Positions 15,966 through 23,426 of a stretch of 30,381 nt of DNA are shown piece by piece; position 1 is the stretch's first letter; the number at the start of each line of letters is the position of its first letter. Both the position numbers and the translations under genes were made by a program. The notes beneath the pieces were generated by a model. The model was not told where the DNA came from. It worked only from the letters and a program-made list of their open reading frames with translations, and did no database searches. Source of the stretch: Tropicimonas sp047971885. GTDB taxonomy: Bacteria; Pseudomonadota; Alphaproteobacteria; Rhodobacterales; Rhodobacteraceae. The stretch covers positions 1 through 30,381 of the forward strand of contig NZ_JBKEAE010000091.1 of NCBI RefSeq assembly GCF_047971885.1, in the 5' to 3' direction.

Positions 15966-16427
15966 ATGATCGAGCCCGGCGGCACCGCCCCCGATTTCAC
16001 CCTGCCCCGCGACGGCGGCGGGGAGGTTACGCTGTCGACGCTGCGCCCGCAGGCTGTGGTGTTGTACTTCTATCCGCGCGACGACACGCCGGGCTGCACC
16101 ATCGAGGCGATCGCCTTCACCGAACAGCTATCCGATTTCGAAGCCGCCGGTACCCGGGTGCTGGGCATCTCGAAGGACAGCGTTCAGAAACACAACCGTT
16201 TCCGCGACAAGCACGGTCTGGCGGTAACGCTGCTGTCGGACGAGCAAGGCGATGTCTGCGAGCGCTACGGAGTGTTCAGGGAAAAGAGCATGTACGGCAA
16301 GACCCACATGGGCATCGAACGGACGACATTTCTGATCGACGGCGCCGGGGTCGTCCGGCGGGTCTGGAACAAGGTGAAGGTCGAGGGGCATGCAACAGAA
16401 GTTCTGGAGGCGGCACGCGCCCTGTGA
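15966..16427 (+). CDS. bcp: Thioredoxin-dependent peroxiredoxin (Bcp/PrxQ type)
   Basis: This 153-residue cytoplasmic enzyme reduces hydrogen and organic peroxides. It opens with GGTAPDFTLPRDGG and has the peroxidatic Cys44 in FYPRDDTPGCTIEA. The following SKDSVQKHNRFRDKHGL and ERTTFLIDGAGVVRRVW stretches match the Bcp family. In many Bcp proteins a resolving cysteine lies five residues after the peroxidatic one; here position 49 is Ile. Another Cys at 98 (GDVCERYGV) could serve instead, or the enzyme may act as a one-Cys type. The ATG at 15966 has GAGG 8 nt upstream. It diverges from the AsmA-like gene and is followed by a hairpin at 16520-16541. Confidence 0.94.
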   Translation: MIEPGGTAPDFTLPRDGGGEVTLSTLRPQAVVLYFYPRDDTPGCTIEAIAFTEQLSDFEAAGTRVLGISKDSVQKHNRFRDKHGLAVTLLSDEQGDVCERYGVFREKSMYGKTHMGIERTTFLIDGAGVVRRVWNKVKVEGHATEVLEAARAL

Positions 16428-16480
16428 GCCTGCCCGGGACGGCACCGTCATGCCATCCGGCGCGCGGCGGCACCGTACCC

Positions 16481-16495
16481 TTAACAATGTCTTAA
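16481..16495. promoter_or_regulatory. Candidate CtrA-binding box upstream of the M23/bactofilin operon
   Basis: TTAACAATGTCTTAA matches the CtrA full site TTAA-N7-TTAA exactly. TTAA is rare in this GC-rich sequence, so two copies at exactly the CtrA spacing are unlikely to be chance. It lies about 195 bp before the likely TTG start of the M23 peptidase gene and after the end of bcp, so it would serve the M23/bactofilin unit. In alphaproteobacteria CtrA controls cell-cycle and motility genes. Its use here is inferred. Confidence 0.6.
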
Positions 16496-16519
16496 CAATC
16501 TTGACCCGGAAACGGTCAA

Positions 16520-16541
16520 AACCGGCGGATTTCCGCCGGTT
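16520..16541 (+). terminator. Hairpin downstream of bcp, probable terminator
   Basis: AACCGGCGG (16520-16528) and CCGCCGGTT (16533-16541) form a perfect 9-bp stem around ATTT. On the plus strand the following TATCTG is only a weak T tract, while on the minus strand the stem runs into TTTTGACC. Position after bcp makes it a likely terminator. It lies between the CtrA-type box and the M23 gene, so it could also affect that gene's leader. Confidence 0.5.
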
Positions 16542-16689
16542 ATCTGCCGGTCGTCGCCACTTCCCGCCGATGAAATCCCGATAGTGTTGCGCGCTTGCAG
16601 CCATCTGCCTAAAGCCTTTGCCCAAGGGCAGCAGCGTCAGGGATGGGTGCGTCGCCCGTAGTGAGGAAGCCACAGGGACGGTACGGGTC

Positions 16690-18009
16690 TTGCGCACGCG
16701 CATCATCGACAGATTTCACACGCTCTTCGAACGATGGTTTTCAGAGCGGAGGTTGTTCCTGCGCTCCGACAGGGAAACCCGCTTCATCCGGCTTCGTCCG
16801 GGCACGCAGGCGCTGCTGTTGTTAGGCTCCGCACTGACGATCGGCTGGACCATCGTCGCCTCGTCGATCCTGATGATGGGCGCCATCGGCTCCGGCAACT
16901 ACCGCGAGCAGACGCAGCGCGACCAGGCGATGTTTGAGGAACGGCTCAATACACTGTCCGAGGCGCGCGACACCGCCGAGGCCGAGGCGCTGGCGGCCTA
17001 CAGGCGCTTCAACGCCGCGCTGGCGCAGGTATCGCAGATGCAATCGAAGCTGCTCGATTCCGAGGAGCATCGCCGCGAACTGGAAACCGGCATCGGCGTC
17101 ATCCAGGCGACGCTGCGCCGCACGATGAACGAGCGCGACAGCGCCCGGGCGGAAACCGCCGCAATGGTCGCCAGATTCGAAAACGGCCCGGACGCGGCGA
17201 GCGACGGAACTTCGCTGGCCCGGGTGGACGAGACCCTCGCCTTCCTGAACTCCGCGCTGGAAACCACCGCCGCCGAGCGCGACGAGATGAAGGTCGAGAC
17301 CGACCGGGCGCTCGAGGAGGCAGAGGCCGCAATTTTCGAGCGCGACCTGATCCTCGACCGCAACGACAAGATCTTCACCCAACTCGAAGAGGCGCTGACC
17401 GTCTCGGTCGAACCGCTCGAAAAGATGTTCTCCGCCGCCGGACTGCCGCCGTCGCGGTTGCTCGACGCGGTGCGGCGCGGATATTCCGGACAGGGCGGCC
17501 CGCTGACGCCGGTCACCTTCTCGACCAAGGGGGCCGAGCCCTCGGCCGACGAAGTTCGCGCCAACACGATCCTGCGCGGTCTCGACGAGATGAACATGTA
17601 CCGCATCGCGGCGGAAAAGACCCCGTTCGCGATTCCGGTGAAAAGCGCCTATCGCTTCACCAGCGGCTTCGGGCCGCGCTGGGGCAGGATGCACAATGGC
17701 ATCGACATGGCCGCTTCGACCGGAACGCCGATCTACTCGACCGCCGACGGTGTGGTTGTCGAGGCAGGCTGGCATTCGGGCTTCGGACGCATGGTGAAGA
17801 TACGCCACGAGTTCGGGATCGAAACGATCTATGGCCATCTGTCGCGACTGAACGTGAAGGACGGCCAAAAGATCTCGAAAGGCGACCGGATCGGTGATAT
17901 GGGAAACACCGGAAGGTCGACCGGTACCCATCTGCACTATGAAGTTCGGGTGGACGGATCGCCCGTGAACCCCATGAACTTTATCAAGGCTGCCAAGAAT
18001 GTTCTCTAA
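16690..18009 (+). CDS. M23 family metallopeptidase with membrane anchor and coiled coil
   Basis: The 439-residue protein is a predicted peptidoglycan endopeptidase of the LytM type. A basic N-terminus is followed by one membrane helix (about 40-64, ALLLLGSALTIGWTIVASSI), a coiled-coil region rich in Glu, Ala and Arg (about 70-240), and the M23 domain (about 320-430). The metal site reads HNGID (His335, Asp339) and THLHYEV (His414, His416), with GHLS (His383) between them, so the catalytic set is complete. The likely start is TTG 16690, giving MRTRIIDRFH; an earlier TTG at 16618 would add 24 unconserved residues. No strong ribosome site precedes it. The last 11 nt overlap the bactofilin start, a pairing known from shape-determining operons such as Helicobacter csd1/ccmA. 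Confidence 0.92.
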   Translation: MRTRIIDRFHTLFERWFSERRLFLRSDRETRFIRLRPGTQALLLLGSALTIGWTIVASSILMMGAIGSGNYREQTQRDQAMFEERLNTLSEARDTAEAEALAAYRRFNAALAQVSQMQSKLLDSEEHRRELETGIGVIQATLRRTMNERDSARAETAAMVARFENGPDAASDGTSLARVDETLAFLNSALETTAAERDEMKVETDRALEEAEAAIFERDLILDRNDKIFTQLEEALTVSVEPLEKMFSAAGLPPSRLLDAVRRGYSGQGGPLTPVTFSTKGAEPSADEVRANTILRGLDEMNMYRIAAEKTPFAIPVKSAYRFTSGFGPRWGRMHNGIDMAASTGTPIYSTADGVVVEAGWHSGFGRMVKIRHEFGIETIYGHLSRLNVKDGQKISKGDRIGDMGNTGRSTGTHLHYEVRVDGSPVNPMNFIKAAKNVL

Positions 18010-18493
18010 GAGTCGAATCAACGAACCCGGTCCTGCCAAGGACGGCGACGCCAGCAAAAGCCCCGACGCGATGAAATCGCCCGGTGGGCTGCCGCCGATG
18101 GACAGCAAGCCGGCGACCGCAAAGGCGAAGCCGCCGGCATCGATCCTGTCGTCGGATCTCGTTGTGACCGGCAATATCAAGACCACCGGCGATATCCAGA
18201 TCGAGGGCACCGTCGAGGGCGATATCCGCGCCCACCTGCTGACGATCGGTGAAAACGCAACGATCCGTGGCGAGTGCATGGCGGACGATGTGGTGGTCAA
18301 CGGCCGAATCGTCGGCCGGGTGCGCGGGCTCAAGGTCCGCCTGACCTCGACCGCCAAGGTCGAGGGCGACATCATCCACAAGACCATCGCCATCGAGAGC
18401 GGCGCGCATTTCGAGGGCTCGGTGCAGCGCCAGGACGACCCGCTGAGCGGGACCGGCCCGGCCCGCAAATCGCCGCCGGCCGCCGAAAGCTGA
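17999..18493 (+). CDS. Bactofilin family polymer-forming protein
   Basis: This 164-residue protein forms cytoskeletal filaments that mark cell-wall sites. A disordered, Pro/Lys-rich N-terminus (about 1-48) leads into a beta-helical core (about 50-140) with short repeats such as LVVTGNIKTTGDIQIEGTVEG, VVVNGRIVGRVRG and KVEGDIIHKTIAIESGAHFEGSV, the bactofilin (DUF583) pattern. The C-terminal tail is again Pro/Gly-rich. The ATG at 17999 lies inside the end of the M23 gene, an 11-nt overlap, so translation is coupled and the two products probably work together, with the filament positioning the peptidase. A strong terminator closes the unit. Confidence 0.95.
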   Translation: MFSKSRINEPGPAKDGDASKSPDAMKSPGGLPPMDSKPATAKAKPPASILSSDLVVTGNIKTTGDIQIEGTVEGDIRAHLLTIGENATIRGECMADDVVVNGRIVGRVRGLKVRLTSTAKVEGDIIHKTIAIESGAHFEGSVQRQDDPLSGTGPARKSPPAAES

Positions 18494-18522
18494 TTGCCGG
18501 CCCCGAAGCCGAGGAAGACACA

Positions 18523-18549
18523 GGCGGAGCAACGGGCTCCGCCTTTTTT
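18523..18549 (+). terminator. Strong intrinsic terminator of the M23/bactofilin operon
   Basis: GGCGGAGC (18523-18530) and GCTCCGCC (18536-18543) form a perfect 8-bp stem with a five-base loop, followed by six consecutive T (18544-18549). It lies 30 bp after the bactofilin stop and is the clearest intrinsic terminator in the window. Confidence 0.92.
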
Positions 18550-18578
18550 CGTCCGTCCGGCGCTTCGAACCGAGCACC

Positions 18579-19358
18579 CTACTCGGGCGCTATCAGCGCC
18601 CGGCGGTACAGGTGCCAGGTGGCATGCCCAAGCACCGGCAACACGACCAACAGCCCGAGATAAAGCGGGATCATCGCCAGAACCACCGAAACGGCGATGA
18701 ACAGTGCCCAGAGCGTCATGACACCCAGGTTCTCGCGCACCGCCTGAAAGCTGAGCAGCATCGCGGTCATGAAGTCGATTTCCTTGTCGACCATCAACGG
18801 CAACGAGAAAACCGTCAGGGCAAACAGGACGAAGCCGAGAATCGCGCCAACGATCAGTTCCACGGCAATCATCGCCAGCCCGTTCGGCGTCAGGAAGACC
18901 TCGAGCGAGGAGCTGATGTTCGTCATCACCGAAAGGCCCATGAACAGGGCAAAGATCATATGGGCAAGGAACGAATAGAACAGGAAATAGATGACGATGA
19001 TCGCGCCCGCCCAGGGGATCTGCCGGTCTTTCTCGCGCCAGACCACGCCCAGAATCTGCCGCAGATCGAGCGGCTCCCCCTCCTCGATACGCCGGCTGGT
19101 CTCGTACAGCCCCACCGCCGCGAACGGCCCGACCAACGGAAAGCCAAGCGCGAGGATGATCGTCTGGGCGGCAAATCCTCCCGAGATGAAGGTCAGAAAC
19201 CAGCCGCCCAGCACATAGACCGAGGCGAAAAGCAGGCCGATTCCGGGTGCGCGGCGAAAATCGCTCCACCCGGTCGACAGGGCATGGGCCAGATCGCTTC
19301 GGTCAAGTATGGCGATATCCGGCCGCGCCGACGCCTCCATCGTCGTACTGTCCTGCAT
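18579..19358 (-). CDS. DUF2189 domain integral membrane protein
   Basis: This 259-residue inner membrane protein has about six hydrophobic segments. The hydrophilic N-terminus holds DLAHALSTGWSDFRRAPGIGL, the recognisable DUF2189 opening, followed by LLFASVYVLGGWFL, GFPLVGPFAAVGLYETSRRIEEGEP and a charged loop (LDLRQILGVVWREKDRQIPW). Later helices include FSLPLMVDKEIDFMTAMLLSF and a final HATWHLYRRALI. The ATG at 19358 has GGGGAGA about 8 nt upstream; the frame continues far upstream, but only as a shadow of prfB. The stop codon is TAG, so amber is used as a normal terminator here. The gene is on the same strand as prfB, 155 bp downstream. Its function is unknown. Confidence 0.9.
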   Translation of the reverse strand: MQDSTTMEASARPDIAILDRSDLAHALSTGWSDFRRAPGIGLLFASVYVLGGWFLTFISGGFAAQTIILALGFPLVGPFAAVGLYETSRRIEEGEPLDLRQILGVVWREKDRQIPWAGAIIVIYFLFYSFLAHMIFALFMGLSVMTNISSSLEVFLTPNGLAMIAVELIVGAILGFVLFALTVFSLPLMVDKEIDFMTAMLLSFQAVRENLGVMTLWALFIAVSVVLAMIPLYLGLLVVLPVLGHATWHLYRRALIAPE

Positions 19359-19513
19359 TGCGGTCTCCCCTCGCTTTGTCGCCAAGATCGGGTGACAGAA
19401 TGCCGCACCCGGTCGGGAATGCACGCATTTTCCGACCGGCCGCAGCGATTTTATGCCGGATCGCACCGCAGGGTGCCCCGGATGAGGAAGAATCGACCGC
19501 GCTGCGCGAAAAT

Positions 19514-20641
19514 TCAGCTTTCGGCCTGCGCCTCGCTGCGCGACTTGCCGGCCACATCCATCGCCAGCGTCGCCGCCATCAACCCGTCGAGATCGCCGTC
19601 GAGCACGCCCTGCGTGTCCGAGGTCTCGTAATTGGTGCGCAGGTCCTTCACCATCTGATAGGGTTGCAGGACGTAGGAGCGGATCTGGTTGCCCCAGCCG
19701 GCATCGCCCTTGGCCTCGTGCGCCTCGGTGATGGCGGCGTTCCGCCGGTCGAGTTCCATCTGGTAGAGGCGCGATTTCAGCGCCTTCATCGCGATATCGC
19801 GGTTCTGGTGCTGCGACTTCTCGGAGGAGGTCACCACAATTCCCGTCGGGATATGGGTGATCCGCACGGCAGAATCGGTGGTGTTGACATGCTGCCCGCC
19901 CGCCCCTGACGAACGGTAGGAATCGATGCGGATGTCCGACGGGTTCACCTCGATCTCGATATCGTCGTCCACCACCGGATAGACCCATACCGAACTGAAC
20001 GAGGTGTGCCGCCGCGCCGAACTGTCATAGGGCGAGATCCGAACCAGCCGGTGCACGCCGCTTTCCGATTTCAGCCAGCCATAGGCGTTGTGGCCCGAAA
20101 TCTTGTAGGTTGCCGACTTGATCCCCGCCTCCTCGCCGGCGCTTTCGGACTGCAATTCGACATTGTAGCCCTTTTTCTCGGCCCAGCGGACATACATCCG
20201 CGCCAGCATCGCCGCCCAGTCGCAGCTTTCGGTTCCGCCGGCGCCCGAGTTGATTTCAAGGAAGGTGTCGTTTCCGTCCGCCTCACCGTCCAGCAGTGCC
20301 TCGATCTCCTTTTTCGCCGCCCTTTCGGCCAACGTTCTGAGCGCCGCTTCGGCCTCGGCGACAACCTCGGCGTCGTCCTCTATCTCGCCCAGTTCGATCA
20401 GGTCGACATTGTCGTCCAGTTCACGCCGGATGCCATCGAAGGTCGCGATGGAGTCGACCAGCGCCTGCCGGTCGCGCATCAGCTTCTGCGCCTTGTCCGG
20501 ATCGTCCCAGAGCGAAGGATCCTCGACCCGCGCGTTGAACTCTTCAAGGCGGTGCCCCGCGGTGTCGATATCCATCCGCTGGCCCAGCAGCTTCAGCGAC
20601 TTACGGATCGATTCGACAATGTTCTGTGTCTCGGCGCGCAT
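19514..20641 (-). CDS. prfB: Peptide chain release factor 2
   Basis: RF2 recognises UGA and UAA stop codons and triggers release of the finished protein on the ribosome. The 375-residue protein is continuous from MRAETQNIVESIRKSLKLLG. The stop-codon reading segment is VRISPYDSSARRHTSFSS (SPY at 203-205 in the position of SPF in the Escherichia coli protein), and the peptidyl-tRNA hydrolysis motif GAGGQHVN is at 247-252. ATG 20641 has a perfect AGGAGG ribosome site. There is no internal UGA or shifty site near the N-terminus, so the programmed +1 frameshift that regulates prfB in many bacteria is absent. It follows mrcA on the same strand by 80 bp. Confidence 0.98.
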   Translation of the reverse strand: MRAETQNIVESIRKSLKLLGQRMDIDTAGHRLEEFNARVEDPSLWDDPDKAQKLMRDRQALVDSIATFDGIRRELDDNVDLIELGEIEDDAEVVAEAEAALRTLAERAAKKEIEALLDGEADGNDTFLEINSGAGGTESCDWAAMLARMYVRWAEKKGYNVELQSESAGEEAGIKSATYKISGHNAYGWLKSESGVHRLVRISPYDSSARRHTSFSSVWVYPVVDDDIEIEVNPSDIRIDSYRSSGAGGQHVNTTDSAVRITHIPTGIVVTSSEKSQHQNRDIAMKALKSRLYQMELDRRNAAITEAHEAKGDAGWGNQIRSYVLQPYQMVKDLRTNYETSDTQGVLDGDLDGLMAATLAMDVAGKSRSEAQAES

Positions 20642-20663
20642 CGCAACCTCCTGTCAGAAAAGC

Positions 20664-20692
20664 CTCATAGCGCGCGCCATGCACAGGAGCAA
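20664..20692 (-). promoter_or_regulatory. Candidate sigma-70 promoter for prfB
   Basis: On the minus strand TTGCTC (20687-20692) and TATGAG (20664-20669) are 17 bp apart. They match three and four consensus bases. The transcript would begin near 20657, about 16 nt before the prfB ATG and just after the ribosome-site region begins, so it would be short-leadered. Confidence 0.4.
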
Positions 20693-20721
20693 GCGAACGC
20701 CCGTCAGCGCGCGGGCTCCGC

Positions 20722-23247
20722 CTAATAGAGCCCGCCCGAAGACAGCGAGCCAAAGCTTGCCTTGGGCGCGATGGTCACCGTCTTGCCCGACGAGGTGGTG
20801 ACGGTGCGTTCGTCGCCCGACGCATCCTCGCCCCTGGCATAGAGCGGTACGTTGGCGCCCATCTCGAAACCGCCGTCGATGACCATGGCCACACCGAGGA
20901 ACGGGTCCTCGCCGTCGCGGAAGTACTCGGCCACAACGTTGTCGCCCGACGCGTCGTCGCCCAGCCGGGCACCGCTGTAGCGGTCGATCCTGACGAAATG
21001 GCCACCCGGCGGCACGGCAAATTCGCCGCCGCCGTATTCGGCGATGGCTTCCCTCATGAACCGGGCAAAGACCGGCCCGCACAGCGCGCCGCCGGTTGCG
21101 CTGTTGCCCAGCGGTCGCGGCTGGTCATAGCCGATATAGCAACCGGCAGCGATATTCGAGGTGAATCCGACGAACCACGCATCCTTGGAATCGTTGGTGG
21201 TTCCCGTCTTGCCCGCCACCGGCACGCCGAGATTCGCCGCGCCGACCGTGCCGGCCGCCGTGCCGCGCTCGACCACGCCACGCATCATCGAGGTAAGCTG
21301 ATAGGCCGTCACCGCGTCGATGGCGCGCTGCCTGTCCGACACGATGCGCGGCGAGACGCCCGGCGCCAGCGTGGCCAGATAACAGTCGACGCAAAGGCGA
21401 TGATCGTGCTTGTAGACGGTACCACCCCAGCGATCCTGCACGCGGTCGACCAGGGTGGGTTCGACCCGCTGGCCACCGTTGGCGAACATCGAATAGGCCG
21501 AGACCATCTTGTAGAGCGTCGTCTCCTGCGCCCCGAGCGCATTGGGCAGATAGAGCCCCATACGGTCGTAGATGCCGAAATCCTCGGCATAGGAGGCGAC
21601 GGTCTGCATGCCGATTTCCTGCGCCAGACGCACCGTCATCAGGTTCCGTGACCGTTCGATCCCGGTGCGCAGCGGGGTCGGGCCATAGAACTTGTCGGAG
21701 TAGTTCTTGGGCCGCCAGACACCCGAGGAATTGCGGATCTCGATCGGCGCGTCGACGACGATGGTCGCCGGCGTGTAGCCCGAATCGAGCGCCGCGGCAT
21801 AGACGAACGGCTTGAAGGCCGAACCGGGCTGCCGGGTCGCCTGGGTGGCGCGGTTGAAGACCGAAGCCTGATAGGAAAAACCGCCCTGCATCGCCAGCAC
21901 GCGCCCGGTGTTCACATCCATCGCCATGAAGGCGCCCTGAATGCGCGGCACCTGCCGAAGGGTCCAGCGGATGAAGCTGCCGTCGGCATCGTTGGTCATC
22001 CGGCGGACATGTACAATGTCACCAGAAGCGAAATTGGCGGCGAAATCGCCGCGCATCCATTTGATATCCTCGCGCGGGACGACAACGGGCTCATCCACCC
22101 CTTCGGCGCCCAGCGTCATCGACTGGTCGGCTATCTCCAGCACCACCGCCGGATGCCAGTAGCCGTTCAGGTGGATATCGCGGGCGATATCGCTTTCGGC
22201 CAGCGCGGCGCGCCATGCGCCCTCGTCCACGAGCGCCCCGGCAGGAACCTGCTTGCGGCTCTTGTGCCACACGCCCTGGGCGCGGTCGTAGTCCTCGAGC
22301 GCCTTTTGCAGCGATGCCGCCGCTTCCGCCTGAAGATCGTGATCGACGGTGGCGCGGATCGCCAGACCACCGCCGAAAAACTCGTCCTCGCCGAAATCGT
22401 CCGATAGCTGCCGCCGAATTTCGTCGGTGAAGTAATCCCGCGGCGGCAGCGATTGCCGGAATGACGGGTAATCGCCGTTCTGCACCGTGCGCAGCGGCTT
22501 GTCGCGTTCGGCCTCGTAGGCGGCACGATCAAGATAGCCGTTCTCGTACATCTCGCGCAGCACATAGTTGCGCCGGTCGAGCGATTTTTCCTTCTCGCGC
22601 ACCGGGTGCAGGTGCGACGGCGCCTGCGGCAGGGCGGCAAGATAGGCGGCCTCGTTCGGCTCCAGTTCGCCGAGCGTCTTGTTGAAGTAGCTCTGCGCCG
22701 CCGCCGCAACGCCATAGGAATTGGCGCCGAGAAAAATCTCGTTGAGGTAAAGCTCGAGGATCTTGTCCTTGCTCAACGCCTGTTCGACCCGCGCGGCAAG
22801 GATGATTTCCTTCATCTTGCGCTCGACCGAACGGTCGGAAGACAGAAGGAAGTTCTTCATCACCTGCTGGGTGATGGTCGAGGCGCCGCGCAGCCGCCCG
22901 CCCTGCGCCGCATCGAGCGCCGCCTTGGCGATCCCCAGCGGATCGTACCCCTTGTGGGTATAGAAATGCTTGTCCTCGGCCGAAATGAACGCCTCTTTCA
23001 CCAGATCGGGGATATCCTCGGCCGGCACGAACAGCCGCCGTTCGACGGCGAATTCGTCGATGATCTCTCCCTCTCCGGAATAGACCCGGCTGATCGTCTT
23101 GGGGGTGTAGCGCGCCAGTTCCTCGTGATCGGGCAACCCGCGGCTGTACATCCAGACAACGCCACCGGCCAGCAGCGCGACGAACAGAAGGCCGGTAACG
23201 ATGAGGGTAAAGATGCCCCCGAAAAAGCGGAAGAACGCGCGAAGCAT
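20722..23247 (-). CDS. mrcA: Penicillin-binding protein 1A (bifunctional transglycosylase/transpeptidase)
   Basis: This class A PBP of 841 residues polymerises glycan strands and cross-links peptides in the periplasm. It has a short cytoplasmic start, one membrane helix (about 11-34), and a GT51 glycosyltransferase domain with the catalytic Glu91 in SAEDKHFYTHKG and GASTITQQVMKNFLL. A linker with an OB-like region follows (about 300-430), then the transpeptidase domain. Its three active-site motifs are SAFK (Ser476 and Lys479), SRN (533-535) and KTGT (680-683). ATG 23247 has AGGAA 6 nt upstream; a longer frame to 23349 is unlikely because the promoter lies there. The amidase-like gene lies upstream and prfB downstream on the same strand. 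The stop codon is TAG. Confidence 0.98.
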   Translation of the reverse strand: MLRAFFRFFGGIFTLIVTGLLFVALLAGGVVWMYSRGLPDHEELARYTPKTISRVYSGEGEIIDEFAVERRLFVPAEDIPDLVKEAFISAEDKHFYTHKGYDPLGIAKAALDAAQGGRLRGASTITQQVMKNFLLSSDRSVERKMKEIILAARVEQALSKDKILELYLNEIFLGANSYGVAAAAQSYFNKTLGELEPNEAAYLAALPQAPSHLHPVREKEKSLDRRNYVLREMYENGYLDRAAYEAERDKPLRTVQNGDYPSFRQSLPPRDYFTDEIRRQLSDDFGEDEFFGGGLAIRATVDHDLQAEAAASLQKALEDYDRAQGVWHKSRKQVPAGALVDEGAWRAALAESDIARDIHLNGYWHPAVVLEIADQSMTLGAEGVDEPVVVPREDIKWMRGDFAANFASGDIVHVRRMTNDADGSFIRWTLRQVPRIQGAFMAMDVNTGRVLAMQGGFSYQASVFNRATQATRQPGSAFKPFVYAAALDSGYTPATIVVDAPIEIRNSSGVWRPKNYSDKFYGPTPLRTGIERSRNLMTVRLAQEIGMQTVASYAEDFGIYDRMGLYLPNALGAQETTLYKMVSAYSMFANGGQRVEPTLVDRVQDRWGGTVYKHDHRLCVDCYLATLAPGVSPRIVSDRQRAIDAVTAYQLTSMMRGVVERGTAAGTVGAANLGVPVAGKTGTTNDSKDAWFVGFTSNIAAGCYIGYDQPRPLGNSATGGALCGPVFARFMREAIAEYGGGEFAVPPGGHFVRIDRYSGARLGDDASGDNVVAEYFRDGEDPFLGVAMVIDGGFEMGANVPLYARGEDASGDERTVTTSSGKTVTIAPKASFGSLSSGGLY

Positions 23248-23272
23248 AAAGGTTCCTGTCGATGTTGAGCGG

Positions 23273-23301
23273 GTTATACGCAAGCCACCCCGAGTGGTCA
23301 A
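23273..23301 (-). promoter_or_regulatory. Strong sigma-70-type promoter for mrcA
   Basis: Minus-strand TTGACC (23296-23301) and TATAAC (23273-23278) are separated by exactly 17 bp and each differ little from consensus. This is the best-matching promoter I found in the window. Transcription would start near 23266, about 20 nt before the mrcA ATG at 23247, so mrcA can be expressed independently of the upstream amidase-like gene. Confidence 0.75.
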
Positions 23302-23426
23302 AAACAACCGGCCTGCCCGACGGCATGTTATCGCCGCCCCGCGCATCACGATTGCGTGGCCGAACCAATCCGTTCCGGTCGCGCCAGCCGGCTGCCCGAC
23401 CCGCGAAGAATGGTGTCACCAATGCA

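Noticed and set aside
19514..20641. Possible programmed frameshift in prfB.
   Set aside because: The frame is continuous from the ribosome site to the stop, with no internal UGA or shifty sequence.
20714..20738. GCGGGCTC/GAGCCCGC stem overlapping the mrcA stop codon, considered as a terminator.
   Set aside because: No T run follows in either direction, and the stem includes coding bases.
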